Assembly: GCA_028291265.1 (NCBI GenBank)
Contig: JAQGIK010000093.1
Location: forward strand, 1-64,000
DNA: 64,000 nucleotides
Reading direction: 5' to 3'
Origin: Caulobacter sp.
GTDB taxonomy: Bacteria; Pseudomonadota; Alphaproteobacteria; Caulobacterales; Caulobacteraceae
In this document: positions 25,518-33,340 of the stretch, one piece after another
Layout of the letters: the number at the start of each line of letters is the position of its first letter
Position numbering within the stretch: the first letter of the stretch is position 1
Notes under the pieces: model-generated
Told to the model about the DNA's origin: nothing
Seen by the model: only the letters and a program-made list of their open reading frames with translations
The model's database searches: none
Program-made: the position numbers and the translations under genes

Positions 25518-28500
25518 TCAGACGCCGCCTTGTGGTAGCGCGACGTGGAAGGTGGACCCTTCGGCGCTCGCCGACTCGACCCAGATACGGCCACCGTGGC
25601 GCTCCACGATCTTCCTGCACAGACTGAGGCCGATGCCCGTGCCGGAAAACGCCTCGCGCGGATGAAGGCGCTGAAACATCATGAAAATCTTCTCGAAGTG
25701 CCTCGGCTCTATGCCGAGCCCGTTGTCGCTTACGGAGAAGACCCATTCCTTCGCGCGATTTTTCTTCGCTGAGACATGCACCCGCGGCGGATCCGCCGCG
25801 CGATATTTCAGGGCGTTGCCGACCAGGTTCTGAAAGAGTTGGACGAACTGGGCGTGGTCGGCGACGATCACGGGCAAGGAACCGCGCGTAACCACGCCGC
25901 CGCTTTCATCCAGTGCGCCCTTCAGGTTCTGGAGCGCCAGGTCGAGGGCGTGATCCATGGAGGTTTCGCAAAGTTCCTGCCCCGCCGTCCCGACCTGGCA
26001 ATAGGCGAGCAGGTCCGCGATCAGCAATTGCATGCGTTGGGCGCCGTCCACCGCCAGGGCGATGAATTCGTCGGCCTTGTCGTCGAGGCGGCCCTTGTAC
26101 CGGTTGGCGAGAAGTTGGGTGTAGCTGGAGACCATGCGCAAGGGCTCCTGGAGATCATGCGCAGCGACGTAGGCGAACTGTTGCAGATCGACGTTCGACC
26201 GCATCAATTCCGCGGACGTCCGCTCCAGGGCCGGCCGCTCTCTCAGGCTTTCCTGACCGGCCTTTCGCTCCGTGACGTCAAGAATCGTTCCCTGCATGGT
26301 CTGCGGCGCGCCGGCCGGGCCGCGCCGCACCCGGCCCTTCGACGCGATCCAGTGCAGGCTGCCGTCGGGCCAGATGATGCGATACTCGACATCGTAGGGC
26401 TCGTCCCGCTCGAGCGTATTCCTGATGCTCCGGTCGACCTGCCACTGGTCTTCCTGGTGAACATTCTGAAAGATGGCCTCATAAGACACCGGGTCATCGG
26501 AGGTGAGGCCGAACATCTTTCTGAACTGATCGGACCAGGTGATTTCATTGCGCGTGATGTCCCAGAACCAGGTGCCGATTTCGGTGATCTCGACCGCCAG
26601 ACGGTGCCATTCCTCGCTCGCCCGCAGGGCCTGCTGATCGGCCTGGCGCGCCGTGACATCGCGGATCGCGGCCGTGACCAGAATCCCGTCGGCGTTCTCC
26701 AGCGGGCTCAGCATGAGCTCCATCGGAAACTCGCTGCCGTCCTTGCGCCGGCCGATCAGTTCGAGCCCGGTCCCGATCTGCTGCGCCAGCGCCTCCGCCG
26801 CGGTCCGCGTGCCGTCGGCGATCAGCCGCTCGGCGAAACCCTCCGGGATGATGTTCTTCACGGGCAGGCCGACAAGTTCGTCGCGGTGGTATCCGAACTG
26901 CTTTTCCGCCTGCAGGTTGAGAAGAACGATGGCGCCGCCCTGATCCACCACCACCATGGCGTCGGGAGCGGCTTCCAGCAGGCCGCGATACCGGGCCTCC
27001 ATCTGCGCCAGATGTATTTCCGCGTCCGCGCGCTCGCCGACGTCGCGTGTGCCCGCCGCGATCAGCAGTGCAAGCTGCTCGTTCTGGGCAGCGAGACTTT
27101 CGCTTTGGCGGCTGATCTGCGTGGCGGCGACCGTTCCCAGCCGAACCTTCCGCAACCAGAGATGGATGAACGCCGTCAGGACAAAGAGGCTCGCCGAAAG
27201 AAGGATCCGGGTGATCATTCCATCACTCGACGTCGATATGCCGTCCCGATTTTCTCCCCATAGACCCGCCGCGACGGTAAGGAGCGCGGCCGCTACGGCC
27301 GTCGTCCAAAGCAATCTCTTGGAAGGTTGCAGGGCGCAAAGGGCGAGCGGCAGGATGAACAGGGTTGAAGCCACCAGCTCGCCGGAGGTCCAGAAGTCGA
27401 GCGCGGCCACGATGACGATAACGGCCACAATGGCGCCGACCAGGAGCTTGGCGTTCGCCGCCCCCGGCCGAAGATACGCCGAGCCGGCCTTGAGCAGGTT
27501 GGCGCCCCCGGCCGTGGCCAGCGCGAGACGGGCGGATAGAATTGGCTTCATCTCATTTCCTCCCCGGCGCGCGCTACCGCGTTCCTCATCCTTCCTCCCG
27601 GACAGGCGGGACATGAGGCGTTCGCGGTTCAGGGCCGCCGCCTCTCCCGCACCAAGCCCGGCCGGAAGGCCCTCCATTGTCGAGGACACGGCCTCCAGGG
27701 CCTGGATCAGCAAAATCGGGTTGATGGGCTTGGGGATGCAATCGTCCATGCCCGCAGCTCGATACTCCGCCAGCTGACGCGGGGTCGTGTTGGCGGTCAC
27801 CGCGATGATCGGGGTCCGCGGCCGTCCCTCCTCCCGCTCGGCGGCGCGGATGACGCGCGTCGCGGATAGACCATCGATCACCGGCATCTGGATATCCATG
27901 AGAAGCGCGTCCCAGGCCCCCGATCGCCACGCGTCCACGGCCTGCCGTCCGTCCTCCACCATGACGGGATGGATTCCGAAGGCCGCAAGCAAGCCCTCCA
28001 GCACCAGCCGGTTGACGGCGTTGTCCTCGGCGACGAGCACGCGAAGGCCTGCATCGCCCGCCATCGTCGCCTGGCGGGCCTGCCGTGCCGCCGCAACCCA
28101 CCTCGCCGGAAGGGTGACGGTCACCAGGGCGCCCATGCCCGGCGTGCTCTCAACCGCTATGTCGCCGCCCATCAGGGCCAGGAGTTCGCGACAGATCGTC
28201 AGGCCCATCCCCGAACCGCCGTGCCGCCGCGTCAGCGAGTCGTCAGCCTGAACGAACTTGTCGAAGACGAACGGGAGCGCCTCGGGAGCGATGCCGACGC
28301 CCGTATCGCGCACGCGAATAACCAGGCGCTCGTCGATGCAGGCGATCTCGATCGACACCGATCCGGCGTCGGTGAACTTCACCGCATTGGAGACAAGGTG
28401 GCGGACGATCTGGCGCAGCCGATGGGAATCGCCCACCCAGAGGCCAAGCGCGCTCGGCGCCAGTGAAAGCTTCAGCTGCAGGCTCTTGCCCTCGGACAGC

Positions 28501-29723
28501 GCCACGAACGCGGCTCGCGCGCCGTCCGCCAGTTCCTGGGCATCGACCACACCCCAGTTCAGGTCGAGCTTGCCGGCCGCGAGCAGCGAGACGTCCACCA
28601 GCTCGTCGAACAGCCCCAGCAGGGCCTCGCCCGACACGGCGATGACCCCCAGGCGCTGCCGTTGCGGGCCGGAGAGATCGTCGCCCGCCATCACATGGGC
28701 CATGCCCAGCACACCGTTGAGCGGCGTGCGGATTTCGTGGCTCATGGTGGCCAGGCGAGCCAGCATGGCGTCGGCCGCCATGTCTGCCGAGCGGGCGCCC
28801 GCCTCCGCGCGCCATCGGGTGATGTCCTGCGCCGCGCCGCGCAAACCCACGCAACGGTCGGCGACAAAGTCGGGCTCGCCGACCAGGCGCCACCATCTGG
28901 TGACGCCATCCGGGGCCAGGGTCCGCCCCTCGAACGTCAGGGGCTCGCCGTGCTCGATCACGGCGTCCAGGGCCCGGACCAAGGCCGGTCGGTCTGCTTC
29001 GAGCCACAATCCCAGCGCGTCGGCAATGGACATCTGCGGCGCCGGCGAGCCGTCGAGCAACGCGCAGAGTTCCGGCGACAGGGACGTCCGCTCGGAGGAG
29101 AAGTCCATCCCCCAACCGCCCACCTGCGCCATCCGCGAGGTCGATCGGAGCGCATCGGTGGTCCTGGCCGCATCGCTCATCCCGCGGGAGGCCTTGGCCT
29201 GGGTGGCGACCGGAGCCGCTGACCCGCCGGGCGAGCCCGTGGCGAGGGGGCCGGCGCCGTCCTGGTCGCCGGTCGCCGACTGGCCAGGCGTGCAGAACGT
29301 ATCGATGGCGCCCGTCAGGACGGCCTCGAGTTGCTCGACCGTGTCGGGCTTGACGATGACCTGGGCCGCCCCCCGCAGCCGGCTGCGAAGACCATCGGTC
29401 GGCAGGTTCGACGAGGTCAGCACCACCATCGTGAAACCGCGCTCCGCACGGCCCGCCAACGCCATAAGAAGATCGAAGCCGTTCTTGCGCGGCATATAGA
29501 GATCTATGAAGGCCAGATTCGGCGTGACCTCGCCACGCGCGATCATCTCCTCGGCCATCCCGCCATCGATCGCGCGCACGACCCGACCGACCATGGGATG
29601 CCGCGACAGGACGCGCTGGATCAGGTAGGCGTCGGCTTCATTGTCCTCGACGACGAGCATGCACAGCCCAGGCGTCGCGTTCGCCGCGGAAAGTTCGAGG
29701 GGCGCCGCCAGCGAAGTTTCCAT
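25518..29723 (-). CDS. giant double sensor kinase: REC-PAS-HK-REC fused to TM-PAS-PAS-HK
   Basis: This unbroken 1401-codon ORF holds two kinases. Part one (about 1-720) has a receiver (VVEDNEAD, FIDLYMPRKNG), a PAS domain (200-305), a dimerisation/H box SHEIRTPLNGVLG (328-340), an ATPase (SNAVKF, DTGVGIAP, GSGMGLTI) and a second receiver (VAEDNAVN, LMDIQMPVIDG). Part two begins at Met 725 with membrane helices (LLVGAIVAVIVIVAALDF and others), two PAS domains, a phytochrome-type H box AAHDLQEPLRMVSSY and an ATPase (GTGIGLSLCRKI). GGGGAGGAAATGAG directly precedes Met 725 and another frame stops there, so this may be two formerly separate genes fused in frame. Confidence 0.85.
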   Translation of the reverse strand: METSLAAPLELSAANATPGLCMLVVEDNEADAYLIQRVLSRHPMVGRVVRAIDGGMAEEMIARGEVTPNLAFIDLYMPRKNGFDLLMALAGRAERGFTMVVLTSSNLPTDGLRSRLRGAAQVIVKPDTVEQLEAVLTGAIDTFCTPGQSATGDQDGAGPLATGSPGGSAAPVATQAKASRGMSDAARTTDALRSTSRMAQVGGWGMDFSSERTSLSPELCALLDGSPAPQMSIADALGLWLEADRPALVRALDAVIEHGEPLTFEGRTLAPDGVTRWWRLVGEPDFVADRCVGLRGAAQDITRWRAEAGARSADMAADAMLARLATMSHEIRTPLNGVLGMAHVMAGDDLSGPQRQRLGVIAVSGEALLGLFDELVDVSLLAAGKLDLNWGVVDAQELADGARAAFVALSEGKSLQLKLSLAPSALGLWVGDSHRLRQIVRHLVSNAVKFTDAGSVSIEIACIDERLVIRVRDTGVGIAPEALPFVFDKFVQADDSLTRRHGGSGMGLTICRELLALMGGDIAVESTPGMGALVTVTLPARWVAAARQARQATMAGDAGLRVLVAEDNAVNRLVLEGLLAAFGIHPVMVEDGRQAVDAWRSGAWDALLMDIQMPVIDGLSATRVIRAAEREEGRPRTPIIAVTANTTPRQLAEYRAAGMDDCIPKPINPILLIQALEAVSSTMEGLPAGLGAGEAAALNRERLMSRLSGRKDEERGSARRGGNEMKPILSARLALATAGGANLLKAGSAYLRPGAANAKLLVGAIVAVIVIVAALDFWTSGELVASTLFILPLALCALQPSKRLLWTTAVAAALLTVAAGLWGENRDGISTSSDGMITRILLSASLFVLTAFIHLWLRKVRLGTVAATQISRQSESLAAQNEQLALLIAAGTRDVGERADAEIHLAQMEARYRGLLEAAPDAMVVVDQGGAIVLLNLQAEKQFGYHRDELVGLPVKNIIPEGFAERLIADGTRTAAEALAQQIGTGLELIGRRKDGSEFPMELMLSPLENADGILVTAAIRDVTARQADQQALRASEEWHRLAVEITEIGTWFWDITRNEITWSDQFRKMFGLTSDDPVSYEAIFQNVHQEDQWQVDRSIRNTLERDEPYDVEYRIIWPDGSLHWIASKGRVRRGPAGAPQTMQGTILDVTERKAGQESLRERPALERTSAELMRSNVDLQQFAYVAAHDLQEPLRMVSSYTQLLANRYKGRLDDKADEFIALAVDGAQRMQLLIADLLAYCQVGTAGQELCETSMDHALDLALQNLKGALDESGGVVTRGSLPVIVADHAQFVQLFQNLVGNALKYRAADPPRVHVSAKKNRAKEWVFSVSDNGLGIEPRHFEKIFMMFQRLHPREAFSGTGIGLSLCRKIVERHGGRIWVESASAEGSTFHVALPQGGV

Positions 29724-30131
29724 GACTAGCGCGCCCCGGCCGCTCTGGCGGCGGCTTCAGCCGTCCGCGGATCCCGGCAGAGCGATGGCGCAAAATATTC
29801 CGTATTCATGGGTCGCCCACCCGCGAGTTTCCAGATATTCACATCATGATCATGTGAAATTATTCGTAAGGAAATCCATAATAAATCGATGTACTAACAA
29901 CTATCGTAATCTTTTATTGTACTCATTTTTGCGTGACGAAACGCCACATTATCTTTTGCGATTTTTTGTGCAAGCTCCAGCCTGTTTAGTATATTTATTC
30001 AAAAAAGCCTTCACAGGCGTGCTCGTTGAGCATACCACCCATGCGTGCTTGGTGTTTGAAATCACGGGCGAAAGCCAGACCCGCATCACTGGGACTAGTC
30101 GACGGCTTTGAGTTCATGGGGAGGAGGCGTG
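29724..30131. promoter_or_regulatory. AT-rich divergent intergenic region with dyad
   Basis: These 408 bases separate the double kinase (minus) from the Rcp1-like regulator (plus). From about 29790 to 30020 the composition drops sharply in GC compared with everything else in the window. A dyad, TCACAT-CATGATC-ATGTGA, lies at 29839-29857. I see no convincing gene, and the 156-residue track ORF across it looks random. It probably holds promoters for both directions and may mark imported DNA. Confidence 0.55.
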
Positions 30132-30614
30132 ATGAGTAATTTGACGATCAAAGCCCTGGGCAGACCAGCCGAACTTCTCCTCATCGAGGACAACTACGGC
30201 GATATACTGCTGACCCGGGAGGCGTTTCAGGACGCCAAGATCGCCAATAACCTCTCCGTCGCCGGCGACGGAGAAGAAGCCATGAGCATGTTGCGGCGGG
30301 AAGGTGAGCACGCCCATCACCCGGCGCCCGACCTCATTCTTCTCGACCTCAACCTGCCACGCATGGACGGGCGAGAGGTCCTGCAGGCGATCAGGGCCGA
30401 CCCCGGACTCAACCGCATCCCGGTGATCGTGCTGACCAGTTCGATCGCCGACCGGGACATTCTCAGGAGCTATGACCTCAAGGCCAACGGCTACATCGTC
30501 AAGCCGGTCGATTTCGAGCGCCTGAAGGAGATCGTGGCGTCGATCGAGTCGTTCTGGTTCACCGTGGTGGTCTTGCCCAGCGCGATCGCCGTCGAGCCGT
30601 CCAATGCCGCCTGA
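30132..30614 (+). CDS. Rcp1-like response regulator
   Basis: This 160-residue single receiver has LLIEDNYGDILLTREAF, phosphoacceptor in ILLDLNLPRMDGREVL, VIVLTSS and YIVKPVDFERL. It ends with IESFWFTVVVLP, the C-terminal helix and tail typical of Rcp1-class regulators that partner phytochrome-type kinases. The ATG follows a strong GGGGAGGAGG site; the track start eight codons earlier is less likely. It overlaps the next kinase gene by 11 bases, so that kinase is the likely partner. Confidence 0.92.
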   Translation: MSNLTIKALGRPAELLLIEDNYGDILLTREAFQDAKIANNLSVAGDGEEAMSMLRREGEHAHHPAPDLILLDLNLPRMDGREVLQAIRADPGLNRIPVIVLTSSIADRDILRSYDLKANGYIVKPVDFERLKEIVASIESFWFTVVVLPSAIAVEPSNAA

Positions 30615-31356
30615 TCCCTGTTGGGCCGACGGGAACGCCTGCCACCGCATCGCCGCCGAGGAAGAACTTCAATCCTTCAGCTACATGGTTTCCCACGACC
30701 TCGCGGCCTCGTTCCGCCAGGTCTCGGAATTCTCCCGCCTGCTGCTCGGCGAACTCGGCGAGGATCTGACGACCAGACAGTTGGCTCACGCCGCCCATAT
30801 CCGCGCGGCCACCGAAAATTGCCAACTGATGATGGAGCAGCTTCTCGTCTATTCCCGCGTGCAGCGGAAGGATCTGGCCAAGGTGCGCCAGGACGCCAAC
30901 AGTAGCCTGGCGCTGCCGATCCTGCAGCTTGCGGCGCAGGCCGCGGCGGCCGGCGGTGGGATGACGATAGAGCCCCTGGGCGAGGTCTTCGCGGACATGC
31001 CCCTGCTCGTGCTGGCCTTTCAACATCTGGCCAGCAACGCGGTCATGTTCCATCGTCCGGGCGTCGGGCCGCGGATCGCCGTCCAGCCCGCCCACGACGA
31101 ATGGGCGTGGCGGGTGCGGATCACCGACAACGGCGTCGGTGTCGAGCAAGCGTACAGGGAGAAGGTGTTCCATATGTTCCGGCGCCTGCACGGCGCGGAC
31201 GCCTTTCCCGGTGTCGGCGCCGGTTTGGCGATCGCCCGGTGCATCGCCCATCGGCACGGCGGCGCCCTGATCTTCCTCGATCGCGACGAGGGGGCCTGCG
31301 TCGAGCTGGCCCTGCCGTGGGACGGGGGGCGTCCGCTGAGCCGGGCGACCGGCTAG
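30604..31356 (+). CDS. cytosolic sensor histidine kinase core
   Basis: This 250-residue protein consists of a phytochrome-type dimerisation/phosphoacceptor domain (EEELQSFSYMVSHDLAASFRQVSEFSRLL) and an HATPase_c domain (HLASNAVMFHRP, ITDNGVGV, GVGAGLAIARCI). It has no membrane segment and no recognisable sensory domain. The H-box lacks the usual proline in the position after the histidine (SHDLAASFR instead of HDLxxPLR), so kinase strength is uncertain. It is translationally linked to the upstream Rcp1-like gene. Confidence 0.88.
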   Translation: MPPDPCWADGNACHRIAAEEELQSFSYMVSHDLAASFRQVSEFSRLLLGELGEDLTTRQLAHAAHIRAATENCQLMMEQLLVYSRVQRKDLAKVRQDANSSLALPILQLAAQAAAAGGGMTIEPLGEVFADMPLLVLAFQHLASNAVMFHRPGVGPRIAVQPAHDEWAWRVRITDNGVGVEQAYREKVFHMFRRLHGADAFPGVGAGLAIARCIAHRHGGALIFLDRDEGACVELALPWDGGRPLSRATG

Positions 31357-31366
31357 CGAGAACCCA

Positions 31367-32485
31367 ATGCCCAAACTGTTCCTCGTCGTCGATGACAGTG
31401 AAGCAGAGCGCGAGCTCATGGCGCACACCTTGAGGAGCGCTTTTTCCGACGCCGAGGTTCGCACCAGCGGTCACCCGGCCGACGTCCCGCGACTGTGCGA
31501 AGCGCAGCGGTTCGATTGCGTCCTGCTCGACTACAACATGCCGGAACTGGACGGTCTGGCGCTCGCGCGACGACTCAGGGCGACCGACCCCTACCTGCCG
31601 ATCATCCTGGCCACCAACGTCGGCGACGAGATGCTGGTGGCGGAGGCGCTCCGCAGCGGGGCGTCCGACTACATCCCCAAGCCGCGCGTCACGCTCGAGT
31701 CCATCGAGCGGATCGTCAATCGATGCATCCACACCTGCGCCCAGGCACGATTGATCGACGACCAGCGGGCCGAGCTTGAGAACTTCGCCTTTGCTCTGGC
31801 CCACGACTTCAAGCAGCCGATTCGTCAGATCATCACCTTCAGCGGCCTGGTCTCCGAAGGCATGCTCTCCGGCCAAACGAGCGAAATGCAGCAACATCTG
31901 ACCTTCCTGAGCGACGCCGCAAGCCGCCTGGCCCGGCTGGTCGACGTGATGTCCCAGTACACGCTGCTCAATCAGCCCCCCGAGCTCGAAGACATCGACC
32001 TTGGCCGCGTGATCGGCTCCGTCAGGGCCTCGCTATCGGCCCTTCTGGAGGAGCGATCAGGTGAACTTGTGTCGACGGTCGACCTGCCGGTCATTCGCGG
32101 AAATGAGACGCTTCTGATCCAGATTCTGGAGAATCTCGTGATCAATGGGCTGACCTATAACCGAAGCGCGGTTCCGCGCGTCGAGGTGGCTGCCCGGCCA
32201 TCGGGCGAGGATTGGATTGTCGAGGTGCGGGACAATGGCATAGGCGTTGACGCCGAATACCTGGCGGAAATTTTCAACCCCCTGGTTCGCCTTCACACCT
32301 CGGCCGAGTATGCGGGTAGCGGCCTGGGGCTGACTTTGGCGCGCAAGGCGGTTCTGGCGCAGGCCGGAGCGATCTGGTGTGCGTCGGACTTGGGTGAGGG
32401 GTCGGTCTTCCACCTCAGATTGCCCGCCGCCCGGTCGGTTTCTAGTTGTTTGGTCCCGGACTTCGATGGGTTGGGTCGACCTTGA
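31367..32485 (+). CDS. REC-histidine kinase hybrid, C-terminus running into IS remnant
   Basis: This 372-residue protein has an N-terminal receiver (LVVDDSEAE, LLDYNMPELDG, IPKPRV), then a phytochrome-type H box (FAFALAHDFKQPIRQIITFSG) and an ATPase domain (NLVINGLTY, RDNGIGVDAEY, GSGLGLTLARKA). This REC-first order suits a regulated kinase in a relay with its neighbours. Kinase homology ends near FHLRLPAA. The last 13 or so residues (SCLVPDFDGLGRP) are encoded by the reverse strand of a transposase remnant, so the native stop has been replaced. Confidence 0.88.
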   Translation: MPKLFLVVDDSEAERELMAHTLRSAFSDAEVRTSGHPADVPRLCEAQRFDCVLLDYNMPELDGLALARRLRATDPYLPIILATNVGDEMLVAEALRSGASDYIPKPRVTLESIERIVNRCIHTCAQARLIDDQRAELENFAFALAHDFKQPIRQIITFSGLVSEGMLSGQTSEMQQHLTFLSDAASRLARLVDVMSQYTLLNQPPELEDIDLGRVIGSVRASLSALLEERSGELVSTVDLPVIRGNETLLIQILENLVINGLTYNRSAVPRVEVAARPSGEDWIVEVRDNGIGVDAEYLAEIFNPLVRLHTSAEYAGSGLGLTLARKAVLAQAGAIWCASDLGEGSVFHLRLPAARSVSSCLVPDFDGLGRP

Positions 32486-32640
32486 ATCTGTCGGGTTCTT
32501 TGTCCAGATTTTGCAGACGTATTCGAAGGGGGTGAGCCCGCTCAGCGTCTTCAGCCGGCGAGCGAAGTTGTAGGCGTCGATGAAGTCGCCAAGGTGGCTA
32601 CGCAGATGCCGCCTGTTCGTCACGTCGCGCCGACTGATCA
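32442..32640 (-). pseudogene. 3' fragment of IS481-like transposase (right copy, frameshifted)
   Basis: On the minus strand HLRSHLGDFIDAYNFARRLKTLSGLTPFEYVCKIW is the C-terminal region of an IS481-type transposase. After KIWT one base is missing. Restoring it gives KEPDRFKVDPTHRSPGPNN and TAG at 32444-32442, closely matching the left copy. The track ORF continues in the wrong frame to 32057. The N-terminal three quarters of the transposase, with its catalytic residues, is absent. The 3' end points into the signalling island, opposite to the left copy. Confidence 0.87.
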
Positions 32641-33285
32641 AGAAGGAAAGGGTCTGCGCCAAGCCGGACCCGCGCCAGAAGTGTTGCGGCCAAGCTCCAG
32701 GCCGATGGCCTTGCGGGTCGCGCTGCGGCCGCCATCGCAGCCGACCAGATATCGGGCCTCGACCCTTTCCCCGCTTGTCAGGGTCACCGTAACGCCCTCG
32801 TCGGACTGATCGACGGCGGCCAGGCCTGTATCATATTCGATCTTTCCGCCGAGCTTGATGAGGTGCGCCCGCAGGATCTCTTCCGTGCGCCACTGGGGGA
32901 TCATCAGCATGTTCGGATAGGGGAGCGCCTCCGATGACGGATGATGCGTTCCGAGGGAGCCGGTCTTGAAACCAAAGGGCCCAAAGTGGACCTTCATGAA
33001 GGGGTAGAGCGAACTCACGGCCACCATTTCGTCGGCGATGCCGATCAGGTCGAATATCTCGAGCGATCGCGGCTGGACGCCCTTGCCCCGCGATCCCAGA
33101 AACGGCCCGCTGGCCGAATCGACCAGCCTGATCGGGATGTTGCGGCGCAGGAGCTCAACCTGATCGGCCGGAACCACTCGACCGTCAGCCGGCAGACGCC
33201 CGACGAGCGCCCTGATACGGTTGCGCAGGAGGGTCTCGGTTGAGAAGTTGGCCGAAAAGGGTGGCGTCCGCGCCCTATCAACCAT
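32638..33285 (-). pseudogene. decayed FAD-dependent aromatic monooxygenase
   Basis: The middle of this ORF matches the PHBH/PheA-type flavin monooxygenase family: IPIRLVDSASGPFLGSRGKGVQPRSLEIFDLIGIADEM near the N-terminus and VGCDGGRSATRKAIGL in the second FAD motif. The N-terminal FAD fold is broken, with VVPADQVELLRR standing where V(I/V)GAGPxGL...ELxRR is expected. The protein also stops at about 215 residues where the family has 400-550. The 3' end runs into the right IS remnant. I read it as a pseudogene truncated by IS activity and then degraded. Confidence 0.8.
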
Positions 33286-33299
33286 GCCCTATCAACCAT
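33272..33299. repeat. 14-bp tandem duplication
   Basis: GCCCTATCAACCAT occurs twice head to tail (33272-33285 and 33286-33299), at the 5' end of the decayed monooxygenase ORF. It could be a slippage product or a rearrangement scar. Confidence 0.7.
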
Positions 33300-33340
33300 T
33301 GCAGTCGGAAATTTCGCGCCTTGGGGAGACATTGATGCGG

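Noticed and set aside
29641-30111. 156-residue ORF spanning the AT-rich intergenic region
   Set aside because: It starts inside the double kinase on the opposite strand, has no ribosome site, and shows no domain or signal. The AT-rich half gives a random-looking sequence.
32057-32441. Continuation of the 201-residue minus ORF beyond the transposase remnant
   Set aside because: This part is antisense to the REC-kinase hybrid and arises from the one-base frameshift in the remnant.
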